A stretch of 64,000 bases of DNA from Chachezhania sediminis. GTDB taxonomy: Bacteria; Pseudomonadota; Alphaproteobacteria; Rhodobacterales; Rhodobacteraceae. Shown here piece by piece: positions 1 to 8,252 of the stretch. The position numbers were made by a program, and so were the translations under genes. The stretch's first letter is position 1. Each line of letters begins with the position of its first letter. Below the pieces are notes generated by a model that searched no databases, had not been told where the DNA came from, and worked only from the letters and a program-made list of their open reading frames with translations. The stretch is taken from positions 1 to 64,000 of the forward strand of contig NZ_VOPH01000009.1 of NCBI RefSeq assembly GCF_009765275.1, in the 5' to 3' direction.

Positions 1-121
1 GCAGAGAGCTGGCAGAGAGCTGGCAGAGAGCTGGCAGAGAGCTGGCAGAGAGCTGGCAGAGAGCTGGCAGAGAGCTGGCAGAGAGCTGGCAGAGAGCTGG
101 CAGAGAGCTGGCAGAGAGCTG
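1..121. repeat. Tandem array of eleven 11-bp units
   Basis: Eleven perfect head-to-tail copies of GCAGAGAGCTG fill the first 121 bases. The array begins at the window edge, so its real length is unknown. The unit length is not a multiple of three and no reading frame runs from it into a gene, so it looks like an intergenic minisatellite. Confidence 0.95.
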
Positions 122-873
122 GCGCGGTGCTTGGCTGCCGACGGGTGGCTATGCACTTCTGCCTGTCAGGTGGCTGGCTTCAGGCTGGCTGTCTGACTTG
201 AAGGAGAGATAGGGAATCTGCAGGGCAAGGTCAAGATTAATTCTTGAAAAACAAATACTTGATCGATTTTGTCGGGCTCTGAAACCTGACTGTTTCAGTC
301 GCATTCGGCAAGCGTCCGTGAAAGGCCGGTCATCGGGAGAAATCTCTCTCCGCCGCAAATTTCAGTTGCAGATTGCATCCCGAACTTCAGATCGCCGTGC
401 GCTTCGTATCATGCGGGGACCCACCGACCCTGCCACCCCGGAAGAAAGGAAAGACGATGCGCATTCCCGGCCAGACCACCTTTTTGGCCCGGCGCCAGCC
501 CTGAACATTCGCGCGTAGGGCGTTGATGGCGGCCTGGCCCGACACTCCGAAAGAAAGATTGCAACCGGCGGCCTGACGCCTACGCGGCGCCGCTTCGTCG
601 GCCGGGCGCAGCAATCGGCGATGAAGACCACGGACCAGCACACGGCAACGCCGGCCAGCCGTGACGGGCAGGCGCGCGACGTCTGCCGCCCGATCGCCCC
701 TTTTTCCCAAGTCGCTGCCTGCGCTGATCCCGGCGGTCCGGGGACCTGGAACCATGCAGATCCGGCTCCCTTGACGGGCCCCGGGACGGCGGCGATAAGA
801 TCCCGGTGCCCCAGGCCGGACGGCATGCGGACAAGCTGCGCCCCGGTCGATTTCCGCTGACAAACCGGACCTT
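122..873. other. Gene-free stretch upstream of the MarR gene
   Basis: I see no convincing gene here. The open frames lack a ribosome binding site and read as low-complexity Arg/Pro/Ala-rich shadows. The only compositional feature is an AT-rich patch at about 228-275 in otherwise GC-rich DNA. The part just before 874 should carry the promoter of the MarR gene, but no clear -35/-10 pair was recognised. Confidence 0.5.
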
Positions 874-1356
874 TTGACTGTGACCGACGCCCCTACCTCT
901 GCCGCCGCGCCCGCTTCCGACACCGATGACATGCACTGGCGGTTCGAGAATGTGGGCCGGCTGATGAACCGGACCGTCGACATCTTCGAGGAAGAGGTGA
1001 TCGCCCTGATCGACAAGCAGGAATTCCCCGGAATGCGGCGCACTCATATCAAGCTGATCCGCAATCTGGACGCCAAGGGCACCCGCGCCATCGACCTGGC
1101 CGCGCGGGCGCAGATGACCAAGCAGGCCATGGCCGAACAGATCCAGCAATGCGAGGCCGCCGGCATCATCTACCGCGAGGCGGACGAAACCGATGGCCGC
1201 GCCAAGATCGTGAAGCTGACACCCCACGGAATGAACCTGATGCATCAGTTGCGCGATGCCGTGGCAAAGGCCGAAGCGCAGATGGAAGCGGTCGTGGGCA
1301 AGCGCAAGCTGGAAGCGATACTGGGCAGCCTGCGCAAGTACATCGCCAAGCACTGA
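874..1356 (+). CDS. MarR-family transcriptional regulator
   Basis: This is a 160-residue protein with the winged helix-turn-helix layout of MarR regulators. Helices at about residues 25-55 lead into a DNA-reading segment near residues 65-90 (AARAQMTKQAMAEQIQQCE) and a wing with EADETDGRAKIVKLT. Family members are dimers that repress nearby catabolic or efflux genes and release DNA on binding small aromatic ligands. The frame opens with TTG at 874; GTG at 880 is an equally possible start and neither has a strong Shine-Dalgarno sequence. It stands alone on the plus strand, and the leftward Liv operon ends about 360 bases to its right, so control of the adjacent catabolic island is possible but inferred only from proximity. 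Confidence 0.85.
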   Translation: MTVTDAPTSAAAPASDTDDMHWRFENVGRLMNRTVDIFEEEVIALIDKQEFPGMRRTHIKLIRNLDAKGTRAIDLAARAQMTKQAMAEQIQQCEAAGIIYREADETDGRAKIVKLTPHGMNLMHQLRDAVAKAEAQMEAVVGKRKLEAILGSLRKYIAKH

Positions 1357-1388
1357 CGGTCCAAGGACGTTCCGTGGCGCGGCCGTGG

Positions 1389-1595
1389 TCAGATGACGAG
1401 CGGCGAGACCCGGTTCTCGATCAGGCGCACAAGATTCAGCGCGGTCATTTCCGAGGATTTGGGATTGGCCGCCAGGGGCCGGTTCGCCAGCACGACCGAA
1501 ATCGTGCCGAAATCGCCCGAGGCCACGATTTCGTGGCGGTTGTCCGTGGCGGCCGGGTCGGCCACCAGCAGGATCCGGGTCCGGTCCATGCCCAC
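1389..1595 (-). pseudogene. C-terminal remnant of aspartate dehydrogenase (NadX/DUF108 family)
   Basis: A 68-codon frame reads GMDRTRILLVADPAATDN, then HEIVASGDFGT and NPKSSEMTALN. This is the pattern of the last 60 or so residues of L-aspartate dehydrogenases (DRTRV.IIADP..NxHEI...G.FG..... NPKTS.LTALS). The family is normally about 265 residues long, so roughly three quarters is missing. A TGA lies in frame four codons before the GTG and no matching N-terminal sequence is visible up to the LivF stop at 1720. Third-position GC is still coding-like. I read it as a truncated, non-functional remnant left by a rearrangement at the edge of the operon. Confidence 0.6.
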
Positions 1596-1719
1596 ATGGC
1601 AGAGATTTCATGCGGTCCCTGCGATGTGGACCTGGCCATCCCTGCGGCCTGTCGGCCGGTTGCGGCGGGTATCCTGGCCCCGACACCCTTCCTTCGGCCG
1701 TTTCCGGGGGCCGCCGCGG

Positions 1720-2421
1720 TCAGACCGACAGGTAGGCGTCGCGGATTTCCGGGTGGGCTTCGAGGTCCGCAAAGCTGCCGTCGAACTTCTTTTCGCCGCT
1801 TTCGACAATGATCGCCCGATCCGCCACTGCCCGCGCGAAATGCAGGTTCTGTTCCGAGATCATGACCGTCAGCCCTTCGGCCTTCAGCTTCAGGATCGTT
1901 TCGGCCATCTGCTCGACGATCACCGGGGCGATGCCTTCGGACGGTTCGTCCAGCAGCAGCAGCATCGGGTTGCCCATCAGGGTCCGCGCAATGGTCAGCA
2001 TCTGCTGTTCGCCCCCCGACATGTGCTTACCCCGGTTGGAGCGGCGTTCCTTCAGGTTCGGGAAGATCTCGAACAATTGCTCGACGGTCCATTCCGGCGC
2101 GCCTTCGCGTTTCGGCTGGCGCCCGACCTCCAGGTTTTCCATGACCGTCAGATCGGTGAAGATACGGCGTTCTTCCGGCACGTAGCCGATCCCGGCCTTG
2201 GCCACGCGAAAAGCGGACTGGCCCACCACGTCGGTGCCCTGAAAGACGACCTTGCCCTTGCGGGGGCGGACAAGCTGCATCACCGACTTCATTGTCGTCG
2301 ACTTGCCCGCGCCGTTCCGGCCCAGCAGCGCCACGACTTCGCCCCGCGAAACCTGAAACGACAGCCCGTCCAGGATATGGGCCTTGCCGTAATAGCTGTG
2401 AATGCCTTCGACGCTAAGCAT
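1720..2421 (-). CDS. livF: Branched-chain amino acid-type ABC transporter ATP-binding protein LivF
   Basis: This is a 233-residue ABC ATPase of the LivF type. The Walker A motif GRNGAGKST is at residues 34-42, the signature is MSGGEQQ, and Walker B LLLLLDEPSEG is followed by the His-switch region. LivF and LivG power import through LivH/LivM of substrates delivered by a periplasmic binding protein. The start ATG at 2421 overlaps the end of livG by 8 bases and matches the family N-terminus (MLSVEGIHSYYG). It is the last gene of a leftward operon that also encodes catabolic enzymes, so the substrate is probably the compound those enzymes degrade rather than leucine. Confidence 0.93.
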   Translation of the reverse strand: MLSVEGIHSYYGKAHILDGLSFQVSRGEVVALLGRNGAGKSTTMKSVMQLVRPRKGKVVFQGTDVVGQSAFRVAKAGIGYVPEERRIFTDLTVMENLEVGRQPKREGAPEWTVEQLFEIFPNLKERRSNRGKHMSGGEQQMLTIARTLMGNPMLLLLDEPSEGIAPVIVEQMAETILKLKAEGLTVMISEQNLHFARAVADRAIIVESGEKKFDGSFADLEAHPEIRDAYLSV

Positions 2422-3184
2422 CGGCCGCCTCCTTGAAAAGCGTGCCGCCGCCCAGATAGACTTCCTGCACCCGCGGATTGTTGCGGACGGCATTGGCGTC
2501 GCCGTCGGCGATCAGCTCGCCCCGGTTCAGGACCATGATGTGATGGGCATGGGCAAAGACCACGTCCATGTCGTGTTCGGTAAACAGCACGCTGACCCCC
2601 TGGTCGCGGACGATATCCGCCACCAGTTGCATCAAGGCCACCCGCGCCGTGGGCGCCATGCCCGCGGTCGGTTCGTCCATCAGCAGCAGGCGGGGACGGT
2701 GCGTCAGGGCGATCGCCAGTTCCAGCCGCTTCAGGTCGCCATAGGCCAGAACCGAACAGGGCCGGTCGGCCTGGTCGGCCAGATCCACGGTGTCCAGGAA
2801 TTCGAACGCCTCCTCGCGGTAGAGCTTCCAGGCCCGCGGCCCGAAAGAGAACAGCTTGTGGTGATGGCTCATCAGCGCCATCTGCACGTTTTCGATCACC
2901 GTCATCGACTGGTACGTCCCGGTGATCTGGAATGTGCGGCCGACGCCCTTGCGCCAGATCTCGCGCGGTTTCCGGCCGGTGATCTTTTCGCCATCGAACC
3001 AGACGTCGCCCTTGGTGGGGCGCAACTGGCCGGTCAGCATGTTGAAGCAGGTGGACTTGCCCGCACCGTTCGGGCCGATCAGGGCCTTCAGTTCGCCCTT
3101 CGCCACGGAAAAGGACACACCGTTGACGGCGACGAAGCCGTCATAGCTTTTCTTCAGGTCCTCGACACGCAGGATATCGGTCAT
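2414..3184 (-). CDS. livG: Branched-chain amino acid-type ABC transporter ATP-binding protein LivG
   Basis: This is a 256-residue ABC ATPase of the LivG type. It has Walker A GPNGAGKST near residue 40, the relaxed LivG-type signature LAYGDLKRLE in place of LSGGQ, and Walker B LLLMDEPTAG. A long insertion before the signature, containing the GVGRTFQI motif, is typical of LivG. The start ATG at 3184 overlaps the stop of the fused permease gene in an ATGA arrangement, which implies translational coupling. It acts as a heterodimer with LivF on the cytoplasmic face. Confidence 0.93.
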   Translation of the reverse strand: MTDILRVEDLKKSYDGFVAVNGVSFSVAKGELKALIGPNGAGKSTCFNMLTGQLRPTKGDVWFDGEKITGRKPREIWRKGVGRTFQITGTYQSMTVIENVQMALMSHHHKLFSFGPRAWKLYREEAFEFLDTVDLADQADRPCSVLAYGDLKRLELAIALTHRPRLLLMDEPTAGMAPTARVALMQLVADIVRDQGVSVLFTEHDMDVVFAHAHHIMVLNRGELIADGDANAVRNNPRVQEVYLGGGTLFKEAADA

Positions 3185-5043
3185 CGTGCGATCTCCTCGT
3201 CCCCGGTGTTGCGGATCCGGCGCCAAAGGGTCTGGAGCGATCCGACGATGCCTTCGGGCGCAATGATCACAACGGCGATGATCACAAGGCCCAGCAGCAG
3301 GCGCCAGTATTCAAGGCGGGTCAGCCAGTCTTCGACCACGGTCATGAAGCCCGCGCCGACGACACCGCCGGCCAGCGTCTTGACCCCGCCCAGGAAGACC
3401 ACGATCAGCGCGTCAAAGCTGGCGCCGATCTCCAGCTCGGTCGGAAAGACCGATCCCTTGGAAAAGACGAAGATGCCGCCCGCAAGCCCGGCCATCACAC
3501 CCGCCAGGGCGAACGCCACGTATTGCACGCGTTTCACGTCGATCCCCATCGCCTCGGCCTGGCGCGGGCTGTCGCGGCCGGCGCGCAGCGCATAGCCGAA
3601 GGGCGAATGGATCACGTGGCGCAGGAACAGGATGCCGCCCACGCCCAGGATCAGGGTGAAGTAGTAATAGGGCACCGGGCCGTTCAGCCACGGCGCAGGC
3701 CAGATGTTGACCAGCCCGTCATCGCCCCGGGTGACCGACCGCCACTGGAAGGCCAGCGACCAGACAAGCTGTGAAAAGGCCAGCGTCAGCATGGCGAAGT
3801 AGACGCCGGTCAGCCGGATGCAGAACCAGCCGATGCCAAGGGCCAGCAGCCCGGCGGCAAGGGGGGCGAAGAGAAACGCAAGCTCCATCGGCGTGCCGGT
3901 GTGAAAGACCAGCAGCGCCGCGGCATAGGCGCCGCCGCCGAAAAAGGCCGCGTGGCCGAAACTGACCAGCCCGCCGGTGCCCAGGATGAAATGCAGGGAC
4001 GCGGCGAACAGCGCGAAGACGATCATGTCGATCAGCAGGGTCATCAGGAACCGGTCGGCAAAGAAGGGCACGACCGCCAGCACCAGCAGCAGCGCGGCGA
4101 CCAGCGACCGCCCCACCGGACCATAGGGCCGGATCGGCGCTTCCGGCGCGCCGACCTGTCCGTGTTCGCCGGCCACCTCCTCGCGCCCCAGAAGGCCATA
4201 GGGGCGGATGATCAGCACCACGGCCATGACGACGAACATCAGGACCAGCGTGGATTGCGGCAGGTAGGTCACGCCCAGCACGTTCAGGACGGAAATCAGC
4301 ACCGCCGCAATGAAGGCTCCGGGCAGGGATCCCATGCCGCCGATCACGACCACGACGAAGACCGAACCGATGATGTTGAAATCCATCAGCAGGTCCGCGC
4401 CGCCCTTCGGCAACTGCAGCGCGCCGCCCCAGCCCGCCAGGGCGGACCCCAGCGCGAAGACGCCTGTGAACAGCCACGCCTGATTGACGCCAAGGGCGCC
4501 CACCATCTCGCGGTCCTGTGTGGCGGCGCGGACAAGGATGCCGACACGGGTGCGGGTGATCAGATACCATAGCGCGAACAGGATAAAGGGCGTGATCGCG
4601 ATGATGACGATGTCGTATTTCGGTACGGGTTCATCGAAGATCCGCCAGACGCCGCGCAGGCCGGGCGCGCGGGGGCCCATCCGGTCCTCGGCGCCCCAGA
4701 TCATCAGGGCCAGATCCTGGATCACCAGGATCACGCCGAAGGTGGCGACCAGCTGGAACAGTTCCGGTGCCCGGTAGATCGGGCGCAGCACCACCATCTC
4801 GACGATGGCACCGAAGAGGCCGACGATCAGGCCGGTCAGAAGGATCGCCCCCCAGAAGCCCACGGCGCCGGGCAGGATTTCCATCAGCGTCACGCCGACG
4901 AAGGCCCCCAGCATGTAAAAGGACCCGTGCGCAAAGTTCACAATCCGGGTCACGCCGAAGATCAGCGACAACCCGGATGCCACCAGGAACAGGGACGAGG
5001 CATTGGCAAGGCCGGTCAGGAACTGGGCGAAGAGAAAGGCCAT
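3181..5043 (-). CDS. Fused LivH-LivM permease of a branched-chain amino acid-type ABC transporter
   Basis: One 620-residue frame carries both inner-membrane permeases, which are normally separate proteins of about 290-330 residues. Residues about 1-290 are LivH-like (FGVTRIVNFAHGSFYMLG near the start, then VVVVIGGMGSLPGAF). Residues about 310-620 are LivM-like (FILGTGGLVSFGHAAFFG and VVFLGGVKTLAGGVVGA). A charged linker with no membrane segments, at about residues 285-305, joins them. No frameshift or internal stop is present, so the fusion is genuine. It lies between the binding-protein gene and livG. Confidence 0.92.
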   Translation of the reverse strand: MAFLFAQFLTGLANASSLFLVASGLSLIFGVTRIVNFAHGSFYMLGAFVGVTLMEILPGAVGFWGAILLTGLIVGLFGAIVEMVVLRPIYRAPELFQLVATFGVILVIQDLALMIWGAEDRMGPRAPGLRGVWRIFDEPVPKYDIVIIAITPFILFALWYLITRTRVGILVRAATQDREMVGALGVNQAWLFTGVFALGSALAGWGGALQLPKGGADLLMDFNIIGSVFVVVVIGGMGSLPGAFIAAVLISVLNVLGVTYLPQSTLVLMFVVMAVVLIIRPYGLLGREEVAGEHGQVGAPEAPIRPYGPVGRSLVAALLLVLAVVPFFADRFLMTLLIDMIVFALFAASLHFILGTGGLVSFGHAAFFGGGAYAAALLVFHTGTPMELAFLFAPLAAGLLALGIGWFCIRLTGVYFAMLTLAFSQLVWSLAFQWRSVTRGDDGLVNIWPAPWLNGPVPYYYFTLILGVGGILFLRHVIHSPFGYALRAGRDSPRQAEAMGIDVKRVQYVAFALAGVMAGLAGGIFVFSKGSVFPTELEIGASFDALIVVFLGGVKTLAGGVVGAGFMTVVEDWLTRLEYWRLLLGLVIIAVVIIAPEGIVGSLQTLWRRIRNTGDEEIAR

Positions 5044-5180
5044 GTCGGGCAGTCGTCCTTGTGAATCCGGGGCGATTGGTCAACGGGAAGAATGCCGGCG
5101 CCGTCAGGGCGCCCGGCAATATCGGTCAGGACCTGTCAGGTCGGGGGCGGCCGGAGGACGGATCCCCCGGACAGGGCGGA

Positions 5181-6389
5181 TCATTCCGCCGGACGCATCG
5201 CCTTGATGTCGTCATCCGACGGCATATAGCCATCGGGCCCCTTGTAGGACCAGTCGACCATCACGCCCTTGCCATCTTCCAGCGCCAGGGTGCCGACATA
5301 GGCGCCCATGGTGGACTGGTTGTCGATGGACCGGTAGGACAGCGGGCCGATGGGGGTGTCCGGGATCTCCAGATCCTCGAAGGCGGCGATCAGCGCCGGG
5401 GTGTCGGTCGATCCGGCCTTGTCGATGGCCGCAGCGATGGAGACCGCAGCAAGATAGCCCACCAGCGAGCCGATCTTGGGCGTTTCGCCGGTTTCGGCCG
5501 TGTAGGCGTCGACAAAGGCCTTCTCCGGCGTACCGTCCTCGAACGCGTACCAGGGATAGCCGGTCACGTACCAGCCTTCCGGCGCCTCGTCGCCCAAGGG
5601 CTCCAGGTATTCCGGTTCGCCGGTCAGCAGGCCATAGACCTCGCGCCCGTCGAACAGGCCCCGGTCGCCGCCTTCACGCACGAACTTGGCCAGGTCGGTG
5701 CCGAAGGTCACGTTGAAGATTGCATCGGGCTTGGCACGTTCGATGGCCTGCACCTCGGCGCCGGCATCGATCTTGAACAGCGCCGGCCATTGTTCGGCCA
5801 CGAATTCGACATCGGGTTTCAGCCTGGTCAGGTTGGCCTTGAAGGCCGCCACGGCGTCTTGCCCGTAGGCATAGTTCGGCGCGATGGTCGCGTATTTCAC
5901 TGCATCGGTCTTGGCCGCCTCTTCCGCCAGCATCGCGGCCTGGATCCAGGTCGAGGCACGCAGGCGGAAGGTGTTCGGATTGCCCGACTGCCAGACCAGG
6001 CTGTCGGCCAGCGGTTCCGCGGCAAGGTACAGATAGCCCTTTTCGGCCGCGAAGGACGACAGGGCCAGACCCACATTCGACAGGATCGAGCCGGTCAGCA
6101 TCACCGCGCCGTCGCGGGTCATCAGTTCCTCGGCGATCTTCACCGCCTCGGCCGGGTCGCCCTGGTCGTCGCGGAAGATGAATTCCATCGGCTTGCCCAG
6201 CACGCCGCCATCGGCGTTGATTTCCTTCAGCGCCAGTTCGATCCCCTTCTTGTAGGGTTCGGCAAAGGCGGCCATGCGCTTGTAGTGGTTGATCTCGCCG
6301 ATCTTGATCGTCTCCTGCGCCATGGCGGCGGCAGGGACCAGCGCCAGCGCGGTGGCCGCGGCCATCATCGTGCGTCTCGTCAGGGTCAT
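5181..6389 (-). CDS. Periplasmic substrate-binding protein of a Liv-type ABC transporter
   Basis: This is a 402-residue type I periplasmic binding protein (Peripla_BP_6/LivK class). A signal peptide is visible: MTLTRRTMM, a hydrophobic Ala/Leu core, then AMAQ near residue 24. The mature part opens with IKIGEINHYKR and contains LALKEINADGG and DDQGDPAEAVKIAEELM, the usual landmarks of this fold. The ATG at 6389 was chosen over upstream codons because it gives a proper signal peptide and has AGGAAG ten bases upstream. It is the specificity component for the fused permease downstream. Its position next to a Rieske oxygenase suggests an aromatic or heterocyclic carboxylate ligand, but this is inference. 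Confidence 0.9.
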   Translation of the reverse strand: MTLTRRTMMAAATALALVPAAAMAQETIKIGEINHYKRMAAFAEPYKKGIELALKEINADGGVLGKPMEFIFRDDQGDPAEAVKIAEELMTRDGAVMLTGSILSNVGLALSSFAAEKGYLYLAAEPLADSLVWQSGNPNTFRLRASTWIQAAMLAEEAAKTDAVKYATIAPNYAYGQDAVAAFKANLTRLKPDVEFVAEQWPALFKIDAGAEVQAIERAKPDAIFNVTFGTDLAKFVREGGDRGLFDGREVYGLLTGEPEYLEPLGDEAPEGWYVTGYPWYAFEDGTPEKAFVDAYTAETGETPKIGSLVGYLAAVSIAAAIDKAGSTDTPALIAAFEDLEIPDTPIGPLSYRSIDNQSTMGAYVGTLALEDGKGVMVDWSYKGPDGYMPSDDDIKAMRPAE

Positions 6390-6450
6390 CCTAGCTTCCT
6401 CTGTTGGTCTGGGGCCGGTGGCGCCCCGGGGTGTAACGGTCTTGTGCCGC

Positions 6451-7524
6451 TTAATCGTGGTAAACAAAAGCTGGCGAAAGGTCCGAGGCCAGGTCCTCGG
6501 TCCGTTCCAGTTCCAGCAGGTCGTTGATCCGCTTGCGATAGACCAGCGGGCCCTTGTCGATGGCGATGCGGATCGGACGGCGCTTCTGGGGGCGCTGTTC
6601 CTCTTCCTGCACCGCTTCCAGGATCTCCTTGTCCTCGGCGAAGGCCACGCGGAACATCCTGTCCATCGTCTCTTCCGCCGTGGGATCGTCGAGGGCGGAG
6701 TTCCGGATGTGCATCCAGCGGTCGATCGTGTAATTCTCGGTTACCGGGGTAACGAAGTGCAGCGCGAAGATCCGCACGCCGCGGTCGCGTTCATCCTCGG
6801 CGATCTGGTCCTCGACCGGGGCCGAGCCAAAGTCGATCACGGCGGTCGACGGCGTGTAGAGGTAGTAATAGTGCCAGCGGTCCACGTTGCCCGTGAACCC
6901 GCCGAAGCCCTTGAAAAAGCCCACGGGTTCCGCATCCCGGATCCAGCGCCAGGCGACGATGGCCTCGCCTTCGGTCTGGACGTGGACGGGAACGTTTTCC
7001 GATGCGGACGATCCCAGCGTTGTCGGATGGACGAAGCTGATATGGGCCGGGTCCACCAGGTTTTCGGCGACGTTCAGGTAGTTCGACTTCAGGTGCAGCG
7101 CGTCGCCATGGTGGACCTTCCAGCCCGGCATGTCGAATTCCGGCATGTCGAAGACCTTGGACGGGTCGGCCCGGTCGGGATCGCCCATCCAGATCCAGAC
7201 GATGCCGTGGCGTTCCTCTATCGGGTAGGCCTCGACATAGGCGGACTTCGGCAGGTTGGTCTGGCCGGGGACCCGGGTGCAATGCCCCGTCGTCCCGTCG
7301 AAGGTCAGCCCGTGATAGCCGCACTGCACCGTGTCGCCGATCCGCTTGCCCTTGGACAGGGGCAGCAGCCGGTGGGGACAGCGGTCTTCCAGCGCCGCGA
7401 TGGATCCGTCGGTCTTGCGAAACAGCAACACGTGGTCGCCCAGGATGGTGAAACGGCGCAGCGTGTCGTCGACTTCGGTCGACCAGGCGGCGACGTACCA
7501 TGCGTTGCGGACGAAGGTCGTCAT
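6451..7524 (-). CDS. Rieske non-heme iron oxygenase (vanillate O-demethylase VanA-like)
   Basis: This is a 357-residue terminal oxygenase. The Rieske [2Fe-2S] ligands are Cys49/His51 (DRCPHR) and Cys68/His71 (QCGYHG). The mononuclear iron site is recognisable in NLVDPAHISFVHPT with its two histidines. Length and architecture resemble VanA-type oxygenases, which O- or N-demethylate or hydroxylate aromatic acids using electrons from a separate reductase. No ferredoxin reductase gene is present in this operon. It lies 61 bases upstream of the transporter binding-protein gene on the same strand, so transport and oxidation are probably co-expressed. The substrate is unknown. Confidence 0.88.
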   Translation of the reverse strand: MTTFVRNAWYVAAWSTEVDDTLRRFTILGDHVLLFRKTDGSIAALEDRCPHRLLPLSKGKRIGDTVQCGYHGLTFDGTTGHCTRVPGQTNLPKSAYVEAYPIEERHGIVWIWMGDPDRADPSKVFDMPEFDMPGWKVHHGDALHLKSNYLNVAENLVDPAHISFVHPTTLGSSASENVPVHVQTEGEAIVAWRWIRDAEPVGFFKGFGGFTGNVDRWHYYYLYTPSTAVIDFGSAPVEDQIAEDERDRGVRIFALHFVTPVTENYTIDRWMHIRNSALDDPTAEETMDRMFRVAFAEDKEILEAVQEEEQRPQKRRPIRIAIDKGPLVYRKRINDLLELERTEDLASDLSPAFVYHD

Positions 7525-7667
7525 GATCTCAACTCCTCGGCTGGCTTGCAGATCACCACGTGACGGGGGCAGGCGATCCGCATGGTTTCGTTCCGGCAAA
7601 TGCTCTCGCGTGTCTTTTTCCGTGTCGTGGTCGGTCCGTCCCGGGGGCGGCGCCCCCGGTCGTCATG

Positions 7668-8252
7668 TCATCGAAGGCCGTCCTCGCCCTTCACGTCGGC
7701 TGCGGCCAGGCCGCCGGCGCGGTTGTGGATCCGGGGGCCGGTGGTCATCACCAGGACCAGCAGCATTTCGTCCGGGCGCGGCGCGTCGGCGATGCCCACC
7801 TCCATCGCGTCGAAATGCGACCGGACATAGGAGGCGTTGGCGTGAGTGATCGGCACATCCAGCTTCGTGCCCGGGACACCGACCTTCTTGGTGGACGGCA
7901 CGATGGCCGCGCTGTTCTCGATCTTTGCGCGCATGGCATAGCCGCCGGGGGCGTGCCACAGCGCGCCGTGTTCGACCTCGCCCGCCGTGCCGATGATGGC
8001 GCCCTTGCCATAGCCCTCGATGATCGCCGGATCGCCGCCAAGCGCGTCGATCAGGTCCTGCGCCATCCGTTCGCCCAGGGGCTTCAGGTCGTCCATGAAG
8101 GGCTGGATGTCCTCGACATAGCGCCCCGCGAACGGGTTCTGGATCACCGCCATGATCGCGCCCTTGCGCAGGGGCGTTTCGGCGACGGGGCCCCCTTCGT
8201 GGTGGATCGTCTCGATCACGATGGCGGTCTTGCGGATCTTGGGTTCAGGCAT
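7668..8252 (-). CDS. DUF1185 'amino acid synthesis' family protein
   Basis: This 194-residue protein matches the compact family annotated as amino acid synthesis protein (DUF1185/PF06684), with conserved-looking segments IRKTAIVIETIHHEGG, AVIQNPFAGRY and GTAGEVEHGALWHAPGG. The family name is historical; I know of no firm biochemical role. The gene overlaps the 3' end of the UPF0280 gene by 8 bases and precedes the Rieske gene. Co-location with 6-hydroxynicotinate reductase-like and UPF0280 genes argues for a step in heterocycle ring metabolism rather than amino acid biosynthesis. Confidence 0.85.
   Translation of the reverse strand: MPEPKIRKTAIVIETIHHEGGPVAETPLRKGAIMAVIQNPFAGRYVEDIQPFMDDLKPLGERMAQDLIDALGGDPAIIEGYGKGAIIGTAGEVEHGALWHAPGGYAMRAKIENSAAIVPSTKKVGVPGTKLDVPITHANASYVRSHFDAMEVGIADAPRPDEMLLVLVMTTGPRIHNRAGGLAAADVKGEDGLR

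Noticed and set aside
1-121. CRISPR array
   Set aside because: The units are contiguous 11-mers without spacers, and no cas genes are present.
4767-6527. Long plus-strand open frame opposite the Liv transporter genes
   Set aside because: It is rich in Arg, His, Gln and Gly, lies fully antisense to the binding-protein and permease genes, and has no family pattern; a typical shadow in high-GC DNA.
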